64,000 nt of DNA from Massospora cicadina (taxonomy: Eukaryota; Entomophthoromycota; Entomophthoromycetes; Entomophthorales; Entomophthoraceae): the NCBI GenBank assembly GCA_022478985.1, contig JAKSZP010000019.1, positions 248,001-312,000 of the forward strand. Reading direction: 5' to 3'. A model generated the notes under the pieces. It was not told the DNA's origin. It did not search any database and saw only the letters and a list, made by a program, of their open reading frames with translations. Of this stretch, positions 23,461-34,548 are shown piece after piece (the stretch's first letter is position 1; each line of letters begins with the position of its first letter). The position numbers and the translations under genes were made by a program.

Positions 23461-24790
23461 TGAGTGTTCCTCCAAAGTTAATAAACAGAGCCAAGACCTC
23501 CTTGAGTCAAAATGTGGAGTTTAGTTTATGTGTGGTCTCAGGTTATTTATCCAAGATGGTTTTCATGGTACAGACCTGCTGAAGAGGTTAAATCAATCCA
23601 GCTAAGAACTGATTGTCATTGCTGGCAGTGTTAATAACTTTGGGACACCATAGAACTTGGCTGATGTATGGTTCCTCAGTTATGGTGGTCTCGTCTACTC
23701 CTCCAGCATTCAATCAATCAAGTGCCTCCACTTCTGCGGGTGTGCCCAATATATAATAAACAACATCATTGTAACCCTCCTCAGATTCATCCTGGGTATA
23801 TTCTTAACAATTGACAATGTCACAATTGAAGTAGGGGAGACAGGCACATGAGTTTGGGTAGATATTCTCTGATCATACATCTTTCCAGCAGGCCATTTAT
23901 TGTTACAGGGTTTACCTTTAAAGCGCTAACTACCAGCTTGTCTGGAGGTGAAGGCACAGCTTAATTTGTGAGCTTGTGTGTAGCGCGTTATTAACTGCCT
24001 TACAGGTCTCAGACCTACAGGAGAGAGTGATATCTGTTTTAAGTCACACTGAAAGAGAAGGTTTCACAGGGTGGATAGGCACAGGTGGGCCCATTCCCAA
24101 CTGTCCTACAGGTGAAAGCTCATCAATGTTTTGAGCTGGAGGTTTCACCACAGCTTCATTTGTTATGTAAATGTATGGGAATCAGCAACGTCTAACAAAG
24201 CCTCTTTCATGTTGCAGTTGTTCTTGAAGTTGCAATTCACTGAAATGATATGCCTAGCTAGAGAAGTTTGGTAAGCTAAACTAGGTAATATGGTGGAGAT
24301 TGCATCATCAAGGGTTAGCATGTTATACATTGACAACCTCTGTGCAGTAAGTAAAACCGCTCAGCAAAAGCAGGTGTTAGTTTGCCTTCATACATGAAAG
24401 GCGCATAAAGGCCTGTTTATTTTCTGTTGAGACTCTGCTTTGAACCAGTTTTCAGATTAAAGAGCCTTCTTAACCTCTGCCCAGGTATGCAGAGTGTTCA
24501 TATAAGGTACTATCATCTCTTTTGTTTTAGCCGACTTAATCAAGGAAGGATGTGTTCAATTTTTTTGTCAGTCGCGCCTTTTATGGCAGATTTATAAACA
24601 TACAAATGAAGAAATGCTCCCTTCACTGGGGGTGAACTTGTCTTTATTTGGAGTTTTTAATGAGCGCTGCTCAAGCACTTTAAGACTTGATAAAACGCTT
24701 GCTAGTTGCTTTTCAAGGGCAACCATTCTTGATTCATTTTGAAGGGGAAGAGTTAGAGGATTACTCAGTTTGAAAGTCTCCATTTTTAGT
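23461..24790 (-). pseudogene. G1b gag remnant
   Basis: The ATG at 24783 opens METFKLSNPLTLPLQNESRM, then VALEKQLASVLSSLKVLEQR, a likely coiled coil, to 24592. The rest to about 23461 is gag by position, with capsid-like scraps and stops in all frames. No zinc knuckle was identified. A plus-strand open frame at 23657-23851 shows nothing recognisable. Confidence 0.6.
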
Positions 24791-24816
24791 TGGTTTTTTG
24801 TGGTATACAGAAGCCC

Positions 24817-24831
24817 CTGTAGTGAGCATCA
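24817..24831 (-). other. Primer binding site of G1b
   Basis: Minus strand TGATGCTCACTACAG, three bases inside the LTR; one change from the TGGTGCTCACTACAG seen in G1a. Confidence 0.6.
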
Positions 24832-24834
24832 TTT

Positions 24835-25593
24835 TGTGGAAATCCAAGTATTTATTGCCCTCTGGTACTGATCTCCACTACATTTCAAAAACTATTCTCA
24901 TATTGTTACAAATACTAAAGCACTAAAAAACCTAAAAGCTAGTTATACATATATATATATATTATATGTTTATTTGTGGGGGTGAGGGTGTTAAAAGTGA
25001 ACCCTCTTGGTATCTTACCACTTAGTATTTAAACTGTATTGAGGTTTGAAGGGAAATTAATAATAAGTTCAGAATATCTTAGTAAATTCCAATTTAGGGA
25101 ATATGGGAATTTGACCTATTGGAGCTTTAAAACTTATCTCACTTTTGTGGAATGGCTGAGAGAAAGTTGATTGCAGTTGGATCAGTCCGTTGGGCAAGGA
25201 TTTGATATATTTGATCCAATAACCATGAGGGAAAACTTTTACAATTTTGGGACCCCCTCTAAGGCTATAAAAGGGGCGGTCCCTACGTAGGTGGTTTGAC
25301 TAAGTTGTTAATAGAATGGGGAGGAACCTCAGATGGACACCCCTGATTCTGCTGCTTGATTGGTGCAATCTGACTTTCCAAACTCGTTCTATTTGCCTGA
25401 GAGGTATTAACGAAAGAGTTACCCCAATTTGAATGGTTCCACTGAGAATCAACCAGGCTCATTTGTCTGATATTTTGGTTGTTTCCATCCAAACCACTTT
25501 TATCATCATATTGGACTTGTAATCGTCTGACAGTATTTAAATAATTTAGATGATTCTAACAAAAACATTCTTATTCTGAAGTTTGAGATGTCA
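24835..25593 (-). repeat. G1b 5' LTR
   Basis: Starts TGTGGAAATCC and ends GATGTCA. It shares with the G1a LTRs the block CTATAAAAGGGG...GGTCCCT.CGTAGGT (25265-25292), the CCCAATTTG...GGTTCCACTGAGA block and the ACATTCTT.TTCTGA end. It contains a short TA-repeat at 24947-24963. Confidence 0.8.
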
Positions 25594-26480
25594 ATTGTTT
25601 GACCTTTGAAATGAGTACCTGTTATCACGGAGGCCACTCTACTCTTAGGCATGGCGAAGTCAGAAATTTATGATTGTCTTATAGATTGGTACTATTGGGA
25701 GGGAACTATGAAATCCAAAAAAAAGTCTTGTATGCCTGCTTAACCTGCAAAAAGGAATTCAGTTTTAAGACCAAGTTACAATATCAATCTCTACCCTGCA
25801 AACACCATTCCATATGATAAGCTTATATTTGGTAGGTTCCCTACCCCTATACCAGTGAAAATTGATACTTACTTATAGGAATTGATCATGTTACAAAATG
25901 GGTGAATGCTGTAACTCTCCCAGTTCAAGCTGCCAAAGCTACTGAAAATTTTCTTTATCAGTATATCTTCACTTTCCATAGTTGCCCCAGGTTCTACTCT
26001 GTGACAAAGAGAAACAAATTTAACCTTCAGAGTGGTCAAGATCCTGGCTACCATCACATAAGAACAAAAACCATGTTTAGTCCCCAAAACCCTTCTATAA
26101 ATGGTACTTTATAAATAGCAAATGGAACCTTAATATCTATACCTTAATAACTATATTATGAAAAATGGCCACTTCATATCATCTACACTGGGATCAGTTA
26201 TTGCCTAGTGCCCTTATGGCATATTGTATCAGTTATCACCAGATCCTTAAAATGTCTTCTTTCTGCGTTTTATATGGTCAGGAACATGGGGTACCAACCC
26301 TCAAAAAGATGTATTTATTCCAGGACTGATGTTCCTGGAAAATACATGAGGAGTCTGGATCAATACAACATTCAGACAACCTGATCCATGACCAATATAG
26401 CTAAAACTTTCACTAAAGAGGGCTGAGCAGCTAATGTTTTTAGGCCACCTTTAACATCTCTTCAAATATAATATTTGGTT
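25594..26480 (+). pseudogene. Old gypsy integrase fragment, plus strand
   Basis: Opposite in orientation to G1b. Shifting frames give YACLTCKKEFSFKTK (HHCC finger end), ELIMLQNG with NAVTLPVQAAKATENFLYQY (catalytic core as in the G1a integrase KWVEAVALPAQTAKATDTFL), then AYCISYHQILKMSSFCVLYG near the core C-terminus. Stops are abundant. It is a degraded G1-like relic into which or beside which G1b landed. Confidence 0.75.
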
Positions 26481-28285
26481 TTATACTTGTTGAATGGTTG
26501 ACTGGATATAAATCGTTGGTAATTATAAATCAAAAATATCCTAAGTATATCCAAACTTGAGATTTGTGGCCTAGCAATTCCACTTAATAATATTCAACTA
26601 TGATGAAATGGGCACGAAGCTTTGTTGGTTTGGTCAGACTTAAAATAATAGCCGATTAAATGACACAGGCACGTGGGCTTTGTTGGTCTATGTCAAAATT
26701 AGTTTTTACTGTTGATCAAGTTTTTGATCAAATTAATTACTAATTAGTGGTACAAATCGCCTTGGTATGTGCTGCCAATTGCTTGAGATGAGTATCAGTT
26801 CAGCTATTTGCAGATGCATTAGAAACGCTGTTTTGAGAATATTTCTGAGTTTGAGACTTACTCTGAGATGTTTGGGATGTCTTAAGTTGAATGGATTGTA
26901 GACCCTCAAATGAACTCATTACTTTCTCTGTCCAAGTGCCATTGAAATTGAGGCATCATGGGTATGATGTGGTGAACATCAAGCTCTATAAATTATCACA
27001 ATTTGATACTAATAAAATAATCAAATATCAATAATCAACTATCAATAATCAAAAATCAAAAATTACCACGAGATTACAGTTTAGCTTATAAGCTTTTTTG
27101 TATTTAATACTTTACGTTGTATTAAGTCAAGAATTTACTTAGGATCAGTAGGATCAGGGCAGCGTGCCATTGTCTAAGTAATGACAGAAGAATACAGCTT
27201 CAAGTGTGATTATTAAGGAGTTATATCTTAACTATAGTCACCATATGGTCTATTGTCTTCATACAATAGACATTTGAAACTACACCTTATTACAGAAGAA
27301 GAACCAGCCATCCTTGATAGACCTAAAATTCAACAATACTCCAACAATTGCATCACTCCCAGAAGTGGAAAATTTTGGTTCATCTGGTAAGAACCTCTTG
27401 TCATTACCTATAAGAGGGTTGTTGTATATTCTATCAAGTCTAATGCTTTGAAGTAGCTATAAACTGAGTACATGGATGATTTCACGCCCCTAACCTCCTC
27501 CAACATTTTGAAGGGGCAATGTCAGTCAATTGGATTTACAAATAGTTGATAAGAATTTATCAGTGTCAAATAATGTTCTAAAAAAATATAAATGATCCCC
27601 ATATAACTCTCAGCAGAATATCTAGATTGGAGTAATAATTTTACTTTGACCTCCTTCAGGAATAGCTGAATTAACTTGGAAGCTTGCCCGTGCACTAACT
27701 TAAATTTAGTGCTACATCTTAAGAAAACAACCCCTTTTATAGACCTGAGAGGGTTCTGGAGGGCGAGATAATTTAACCGCAATCAAGACCTAGAAAATCT
27801 GGTAATTGGCTGAGATGAAAATATTTTCAAGATGGCTGATTGGATGAAATATGTTAAGTCATTACCACATAAATTTGTCATACCTGTTGTTAATTAATCA
27901 CCCAGAATTAAGTTATATTTGGGTGAAGTTTTTTTGAAAGTTCTAATAGGTCAGTCAGTCATTTTGTTCTTTCTTGCTACCTCCTGCCTATGCTGAATCC
28001 TCATTTACATCTCATTAATAGCCTCTGAGTGCCCTAAGTACTGGGAGGAATTATTGTAATAAACTATTGATTGTTTTACCCATCTAAAGTAAAAATATGA
28101 CCTCTATTTTGAAATTAACAAAATTACATCTATTTGTGGTCTACTTTTTTATCTAAAATTTAAACAGCTGTTGAGAGTTTTACTACTCCAGAATCTGTCG
28201 TATTGTTGAATTCCTGTGCCAAAACACCTGCTAGCAACAAAGTGCTAGGATACCAACTATAATTAACCTGAAGTTTAAATTGCAT
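26481..28285. other. AT-rich non-coding stretch
   Basis: No supported gene. A minus-strand open frame at 27522-27782 matches no family I recognise. A short imperfect direct repeat around GGCTTTGTTGGT occurs near 26618-26692. Confidence 0.6.
27018..27066. repeat. AATCAA-type low-complexity repeat
   Basis: Imperfect tandem ATCAATAATCAA-like units. Confidence 0.6.
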
Positions 28286-28472
28286 GTTGCTCCAGTGGAG
28301 TACCAGGGGGCAATAAGGCATTATCTGGGAATATGCAAAGTAAAGATCAAGATCCTTGGGAGGAATGAATCAACATGAGGACTTTGAGGACTGGAAAACC
28401 TGGTCCAAAGGCATTTTCCTGCAGGGTGGAAAATGCTACTTGGGGTTTGCTACTGCTCCACACTGGAGCAAC
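28286..28472. repeat. Small element with inverted ends and an internal hairpin
   Basis: GTTGCTCCAGTGGAGTA (28286-28302) is nearly the reverse complement of TACTGCTCCACACTGGAGCAAC (28451-28472). Inside lies a perfect 9-bp stem, GCATTTTCC/GGAAAATGC (28411-28419 and 28428-28436), with an 8-base loop. It is 187 bp long and more GC-rich than its surroundings. No flanking duplication was found. It could be a MITE or a structured non-coding RNA remnant. Confidence 0.45.
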
Positions 28473-30648
28473 TGGCAGTGGAGCTGAGGACATTGAGATT
28501 GAACAGATTGGAGTTAGTTTGTAGTTTTAAATCTAACTTTCTTTCTTTAAGTTACAAAAAAAAGTGAAGGTGAGTGGAAAGAAAAGCTTTTATTCTAGTC
28601 CCAGGAATATCACTAAATTCTAGCTTAGAGTTTGTTTATAGAGGATATTAATACAAGTACTTTTATAGTGGAAATTAGATAAAATTAGAATGATGAAAAG
28701 AGAAAATAAATGAATTTTGGGACTCAGTTTTATTTACTTAAAACTTCTATTTTTTTCTCAGGCATTATAAATTATCTATAGGTCATAGTACTACTTGGTA
28801 TCATATACTAGGATTTGATACATGATATATTTTTAGTACTAGATGGTCCCAATACATGATATATTTATCTCTTAAAATTTCTATATTAGTTAGCCAAGAC
28901 ATAAATTAAATTTATATGCTTTGCTATTTTTCTAGCCTCCCTTTTTATTTAAAAAGAAGTTATCTAATTTTCAAATAAAGATTATAATTTAAAAAAGATA
29001 TAAAATGATAGCTTTTAGTAAAAATATAATAAAAAAAGTTTTTAATTATTATTCAAAAAATCTAATAGAGGCATTTATATGATAAACAAGCTTTCATATT
29101 TGTTAAATCTATAATATTCAGTTAATATGCAGCTTTTAACCATCAGTTTAGCTTTACCAATATTCTTTATTTTACAAATAGTAACTTTTTAAGTTGGTAG
29201 CTCAAGCTAAGAAACCCTATATTAAAATCTAAATTCAATGTTTTATGATTTAGTAACTGTAGATAAAGCAGTCAACCAAAATATTACTCTTAGAAATTTT
29301 GGCCAACAGTAAGTAACATATTTAACTTAGATTGTGTATCCTTATCCTCAACACTGAGCCACAATCATTTGACTGAGGTTTTTGTTGCCCCCACCTTCTC
29401 AACCCACTTGACTATTGGGTCCTACTGTGAAATATGCCACCAACCAGTCCACAAATCACCCTCAAGGTCCTGATTTAGATCTGACTAAAAGGGAGGGTGA
29501 TTGGATCCACATTTTCTTCTGAGCCTCACCTCAACCCTTAACAAAATAAATTTTATAATAACACCCTATTTAAATCTAACCAAAATCTATGAGAATTATT
29601 GGATGAGGTCACTGGTCAGATGATATTATTCCAGCCTCATTTGAAAAGATAAACTTTGATTAAAATTTATAACAGCAATTTTTGATATATAAACTATACC
29701 CAAGCATTACACCCCTAAAGCTAATGCTAGACTATTCCTAAGCATTTATAAAATTACCATGGCTGCAGCCACCTCAACTGCTCATCAAAAGCTTTGCACT
29801 TCAGCTTTGATATCAGTTGGCATGCTGCAGCATGTTTTACCCCTGGTGCTTATACCTCCAATTTCCTATGCACTGCAAAAGCTGAAATCAATAGGCATCA
29901 CAATACTGAATCTGTTGCTCTCAAAAAAAGTAGCTAGTAAAGCAATGTTCACCACAGAAACGCTGTTCTGCCCCCACAATGCAATAAATTTGTCTTATTT
30001 TCCTGACATCTGTATCCAAGAATGAACGTTACCTTGCAACTATGTTGAAGCTATCTTCACAGACCAGTTGGAAACTATCAGACATCCCTTCAGATTCCTT
30101 AAACCTCACTATGCAGATAAGCTCATGCCTTTTCTTTCTGCCTTTATCCGAGCAAGGTATTCCTATGCCTGTGCCATAAAGCAGTCTTCCAATCCTGCTC
30201 CCCTTCTGCCATATTTAGATAAGAGGTTCTTCACTGTTTCATCTGATTTATCATTTTTTTTATTTTGGGTGGGTCTTCTGATCTGCTCATCTTGGGTATT
30301 TTAGTTGATTTTTGTTAATTTTTAACTGACTTTATAGAAGGAGAAGGCTTTTAATTTAACATATTTGTATGCTTTTTTTCTATGTTTGTATATGCATAAC
30401 TCTAAAAACTACTGCGCTAATTTGGATTAACTTTTTTAAAAAAGAATGCTCCAACTTAGATCCCATTTTACTTTTGTATGGATTGGTACAGTATCAGATT
30501 ATTATATATTTTGTATATTAAAATGGTTTGGGAGTGATAATTTCAATTGTGAGCTTTTTCATTAGTGGATAAAATTAATTCTGGAATTAGTGTATTAATA
30601 GCTCTAAATAATCTTTTTTAAATCAGATGTCACTTTTGGATATGGACT
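28473..30648. other. AT-rich region without a supported gene
   Basis: Two plus-strand open frames, 29759-30025 (MAAATSTAHQKLCTSALISV...) and 30068-30304, lie in less AT-rich sequence. They have no family signature, no clear introns joining them and no promoter evidence. I leave them uncalled. The rest is low-complexity A/T. Confidence 0.5.
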
Positions 30649-30960
30649 TTGATAGGTTTATAGTAATTAAACCTATCAACTTAAGTAAGTAGACACCAAA
30701 CTGTATAGTAAAATCATTGAATCTTTCAAAGCAACTTACATTCCACCTCCCAATTAACTAAAACTAATTGAACCTATCACATCTTCAATCACTAAATGGA
30801 TAAAGAAACCATTGAGCCTATTGAATTAACTAAATAGCCACCAATTGCTTACCAAAACCAATGATGCTAATGAATTGATTATTTTACTATTTTCTTTACT
30901 AAAATTATTGGACCTATCAAATTGACCAAATAGCAACAAACAACTTACCCAAAATGATTT
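30649..30960. repeat. Dispersed repeat R, copy 1 (SINE-free)
   Basis: Aligns with 32397-32815: GATAGGTTTA.AGTAATTAAA, AAGTA.A.AC.AAACTG.ATAGTAAAA, and repeated CCTATCAAATTGACCA motifs. It lacks the insertion present in copy 2. Confidence 0.75.
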
Positions 30961-31056
30961 AAAGATTGCATTGTACTTTAGATATCATCAATACATTCAA
31001 TATATAATTTTTATATATCTTTTTAAAATTAAGAAAAATAGAAAACTGCCTAAGTT

Positions 31057-31140
31057 AGTTTCCAATATTCATAAATATTTGTGCTAAGGTTTGCTATTTT
31101 TGATATATATATTTATGAGATAATATACATATAATAATTT
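31057..31140. repeat. Dispersed AT-rich repeat, copy 1
   Basis: Shares TTCATAAATATTTRTG and a following TA-rich block ending in AATATACAT with 61554-61645. Confidence 0.5.
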
Positions 31141-31300
31141 TATTTTTATATAGAAATAGTGAATTTTCAAAAAAATCTAAAGATGGTGATTTTTTAAATT
31201 AAATTGGGTAAACAACCTTTAAAAAATACACTAATTTTTTTTGAAAAAAGAACTGGCTTTATAAAACTGAGAGAAAAAATAACTGCCTTCAAAAATTTTA

Positions 31301-31640
31301 TTTGGAAAAAGGAACCTTCTTAAAAAAGGCACTAAAAATGTGAAATAATTGAGAAATTATGAATAATCAATAAAACTTTTTTGATGTCAGCGCTATATTC
31401 CAACCTGACTTATAGAAGTTTGCTCACATATAAAAACTAGAGCTTATATTGGATTGAGTCCAGGTGTAAACTTTAAGCAACTTAGAATATATAGTGCTTA
31501 ATATATATATTATAAATGGCTATTATAAGTCAGTTTAAAATATGGTGCTGACTTCAAAAAGAGTTTTATTGAGTATTCATAATTTCTTGATTATTTCATA
31601 CTTTTAGTGCCTTTTTTGAAGAAGGTTTTTTTTTCCATTT
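31301..31640. repeat. Foldback element with long inverted arms
   Basis: The left arm (about 31301-31416) and right arm (about 31521-31640) are reverse complements over roughly 115 bp. They share GGCACTAAAA, GTGAAATAATT.A.GAAATTA, GAATA.TCAATAAAACT and GTCAGC.C.ATATT. About 100 bp of AT-rich sequence separates them. No coding capacity. It fits a foldback MITE. Confidence 0.75.
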
Positions 31641-31660
31641 TTTGCTTTTAAGCATTTAGT

Positions 31661-31700
31661 ACTGTCTGTCCCCTGGTCAGCTTACCTTGAATAAATTCAA
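31661..31700 (+). repeat. Isolated LINE/SINE 3' tail
   Basis: CTGTCTGTCCCCTGGTCAGC followed by TTACCTTGAATAAATT matches the tail of SINE-1 (59893-59931) and the 3' end of LINE-E. The 5' portion is missing. Confidence 0.65.
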
Positions 31701-31860
31701 ATTTAAGTTCAAATAATTTGGACAATATAACAGAATTGAATATATATCTAGTGATATGAAAATTATATAAATATTATACATATAAATAAGTTTATTTTAG
31801 CTTATGTAAAAAACAAAGTTTTGAGAGAAGAATTTGGTGTAACGTTGAGCAAATTATTTA

Positions 31861-32275
31861 AGTTATATTCATTTTTAACCGACTTTGAAAAATAGAAGAT
31901 TCTCAATTCGACCTGTATTTTTAAACACTTTTCTTGAACTCACTGTCGTCTGTCTGTAATCAAATCTTACAAACTCTATTTCAGACACTTATTGTCAATA
32001 AAAAATTCTGAAACTTTGCACAGACGTTAGACTTTGATGACAATACAATAATGCATCGAGAAAATTAATTTTACTTTCAAAATAAAAAGATTTTATATGT
32101 ATCAAGTGAAACTCCTATATATTTTCGATGGTAGTTGGTATATAGTTACGACTGAGCAATTCGATATTCAGTTGATTTAAAAGTTTCAAGTTTACCTTCC
32201 AGGCTAGCAAAAGCTTTGAAATTTGGCAAATTTATGTATCTCTGATGACAATACAATATTCCATTAAAAATTATG
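31861..32275 (+). repeat. Non-coding repeat resembling lepidopteran interspersed repeats
   Basis: Contains TTTTTAACCGACTTTGAAAA, TTCTCAATTCGACCTGTATT, GTCGTCTGTCTGTAATCAAA and two copies of GATGACAATACAATA (near 32035 and 32243), each preceded by an AAA.TTTG stretch. From memory this phrase order is common in moth genomes. The resemblance needs a database search. Confidence 0.45.
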
Positions 32276-32396
32276 AAAAGTGCTTATTTTGCAAAAAGAA
32301 AAGGCTATAAATTATTTACCATTTTTCTGTTTTATTTTAAAATTTATAGAGTCAATGGTAGTTGATTGCGAGTTTAATATTTGGGTAGATAGACAT

Positions 32397-32815
32397 TGAT
32401 AGGTTTACAGTAATTAAACTATCTTTTTTAGAACAGTAATTAAACTATCGACTTAACTAAGTAAATACTAAACTGCATAGTAAAACCATAAGGGTGGTTA
32501 GCCGAGCTGATAAAACTGCTTCCACCCCTAGTGCAGATTTTGAGTTCGAAACCTGTACTGGCTATAAAATATTCTCAGTGTGGTATATTTGTCCCAAGGT
32601 TGACCCACCTCAAATAATTATCATAGTAAAACTATTGAATCTGTCAAATCAGCTAAAAACTACCAACCACTCAATCAAAGCTAATTGAACCCATTGTATC
32701 AACCAGTCACCAACTGTATACAGAAACCAGTGACCATCCATCTGCTTACTCAAAATTATTGAGCCTATCAAATTGACCAGATACTCACAAACCACTCAAC
32801 TAAAATAATAATAAA
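32397..32815. repeat. Dispersed repeat R, copy 2, interrupted by SINE-2
   Basis: Second copy of 30649-30960. It contains a 17-bp direct duplication ACAGTAATTAAACTATC (32407-32423 and 32433-32449) and the SINE-2 insertion. Confidence 0.75.
32487..32621 (+). mobile_element. SINE-2, tRNA-derived, 135 bp
   Basis: The head contains a pol III A-box-like TAGCCGAGCTGA (32499-32510) and a B box AGTTCGAAACC (32543-32553). The tail, TGTCCCAAGGTTGACCCACC then TCAAATAAT, resembles the LINE tail. It is flanked by an 11-bp direct repeat CATAGTAAAAC (32476-32486 and 32622-32632). The sister repeat at 30649-30960 has the site uninterrupted. It does not fold as a tRNA gene because the 3' acceptor half is absent. 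Confidence 0.8.
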
Positions 32816-33066
32816 GTGTAGCAATGTAATTTATATAATATTAAAATATTCTATACTAGTGGCCAGATTCCCATGCTTCACTATAATATTTATAATTTAT
32901 CAGATAATTAAGCTGACTGTTTTAGATTTTAAATTATAGATAACTACTTTTCTTTTCCATAACAATAATATCAGTTTCTAAGATTTGATTCAAATAGAAA
33001 TTTGATAATCATACAGGTGAGATGAGCAAAACAACAAATTCCACCTAAACTAGGCAAAAGACATAT

Positions 33067-34548
33067 GTGGCAATGGCTAAATTGGTGCACCAAAGGGTAA
33101 AAAATGCCCTGGAGGGGGATCAGGAGCCAATGCTGCCAAAAAGCCACAATCCCAAACACTGCCCAGATTTGTGGAGTTCACCACAAAACAAATCTAATAT
33201 ATGGAAATACAGTATGCACAGCCTCTATCAAAAGTGGAATACAGGCTCCAACTTTTCTTAGGGGTAGAGTCCCTAACTTTGTGGGAGAAGGTGAGTGAGG
33301 CACAGGCCTCCCTTTTTCCCCATATGGTATATATTACCACCCACACCATCCACTGCGGCTGATCAATATAGGTTTTAAAACCAAAGAGGATGCAGATGCC
33401 ATGGCAAAAGTCTGTATCAAGATTGCCCTCCCTGAAGGCAAATGAATTGTACACACCATGCGCACCAGATGGAACAAAGCAAATACTTTGTTCATCTCAT
33501 TTGACTCACTCCCCATCAACCTTCCCTGCAAACTAATTGAGGAGGAACTCCAAATTAGCCTTCAGAGCTATAGAGAAATTAAACAACTAGAATTACAATA
33601 ATTCCATTTGATACCAAACCTGTGCACAGGAAAGGCAATTGCCATGATCAACCTGGTCCCCTGATATGGCCACAGACCTAACCAGAATCCCATGCACTGC
33701 AGTATTTCATCTCCTAGATAGGGAGTGTCAAAGCTATTTCATATCACACCAGAATGCACACTACCTATCTGCAACCATTGCACTGCATTAGGGCACAAGG
33801 AACACATATGCCCCATGAAGGAGGGCATCTTGGCCCCAGACTTCTATGATGATACTATGGATGAAGTTAAAGAGACCTTAGGAAAAATGGTTGATGTTAA
33901 CCTTTTTACCTCTGAGAAGAGGATGGGTACTATGTCCTCATAAACCTATTATCACCTAAACTATGAAAACAGGTACAGAAAGCCTGCAAGTGGGCAGCAG
34001 CCAAGGCCACATCACTTGTGACCTTCTCCATTGACCTGGACCAAATTCAGGAGGACAGAGAGAAATTTGCTGAGCCAGCCAATTAGAACAGAATGTTCAA
34101 GCCAAAGAAGCCATGGAGGATATTAACTGAGACAAATAGTCAGAGCAGACAACCCACGCTGAAAATTTTCTCAATAATCTGACTGAATCACCATGTGATC
34201 TCAATCAAATGAACTTATCTGGACAATTTGACTTCACTATGGGTGAGACATCAAGGACCAGAACTTCTAAATCAAACCCCAAAACATCAGAAATCAATAA
34301 GCACACCAATCCAAGTCTCACAAAATCACTTGTGGAAAAGCTTAATACAAATCCTAAATCCAACAAAACTGCACAAAATCAACACAAGGTAAGGAACTGG
34401 ACAACGCCTCAGAGTGGACTGGCCCAATCACATGGAGCAAGTTTAAGGCAATGAGTGGGGGACTAGGGCTGGAAGGCCCACCCAACTGCTCATGAGGCGC
34501 CACGGGCACCTCAGTGTCAATAGGGATGCTAAACATCACAGGAGCCAG
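33067..34548 (+). pseudogene. LINE-E ORF1 (broken)
   Basis: The probable start is the ATG at 33067 or 33073 (MAKLVHQRVKNALEGDQEPM). The middle shows degraded counterparts of the LINE-A ORF1 core. The CCHC knuckle CNHCTALGHKEHICP is intact within 33725-33943. A polar C-terminal tail rich in Ser, Thr, Asn and Lys follows (34209-34454). It overlaps the ORF2 start zone, where the junction inverted repeat is no longer recognisable. Confidence 0.75.

Larger units (their letters stand above)
14936..25593 (-). mobile_element. Ty3/gypsy element G1b, minus strand, 3' end displaced by G2a
   Basis: Order on the minus strand: 5' LTR (24835-25593), primer site, gag, protease, RT, LINE-B insertion, RNase H, integrase. 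Coding homology stops at 14936 just downstream of integrase, abutting the outer end of the G2a LTR. The 3' LTR is therefore presumably displaced beyond the left window edge by the G2a insertion. Sequence, LTR length (759 bp) and gene order match G1a (39781-60449), so both belong to one family. Confidence 0.8.

Noticed and set aside
27522..27782. Copia-type or gypsy RT remnant
   Set aside because: No RT, RNase H or integrase motif could be matched in any frame with confidence.
32490..32560. Functional tRNA gene in SINE-2
   Set aside because: A and B boxes are present, but no 3' acceptor half pairs with the 5' end.
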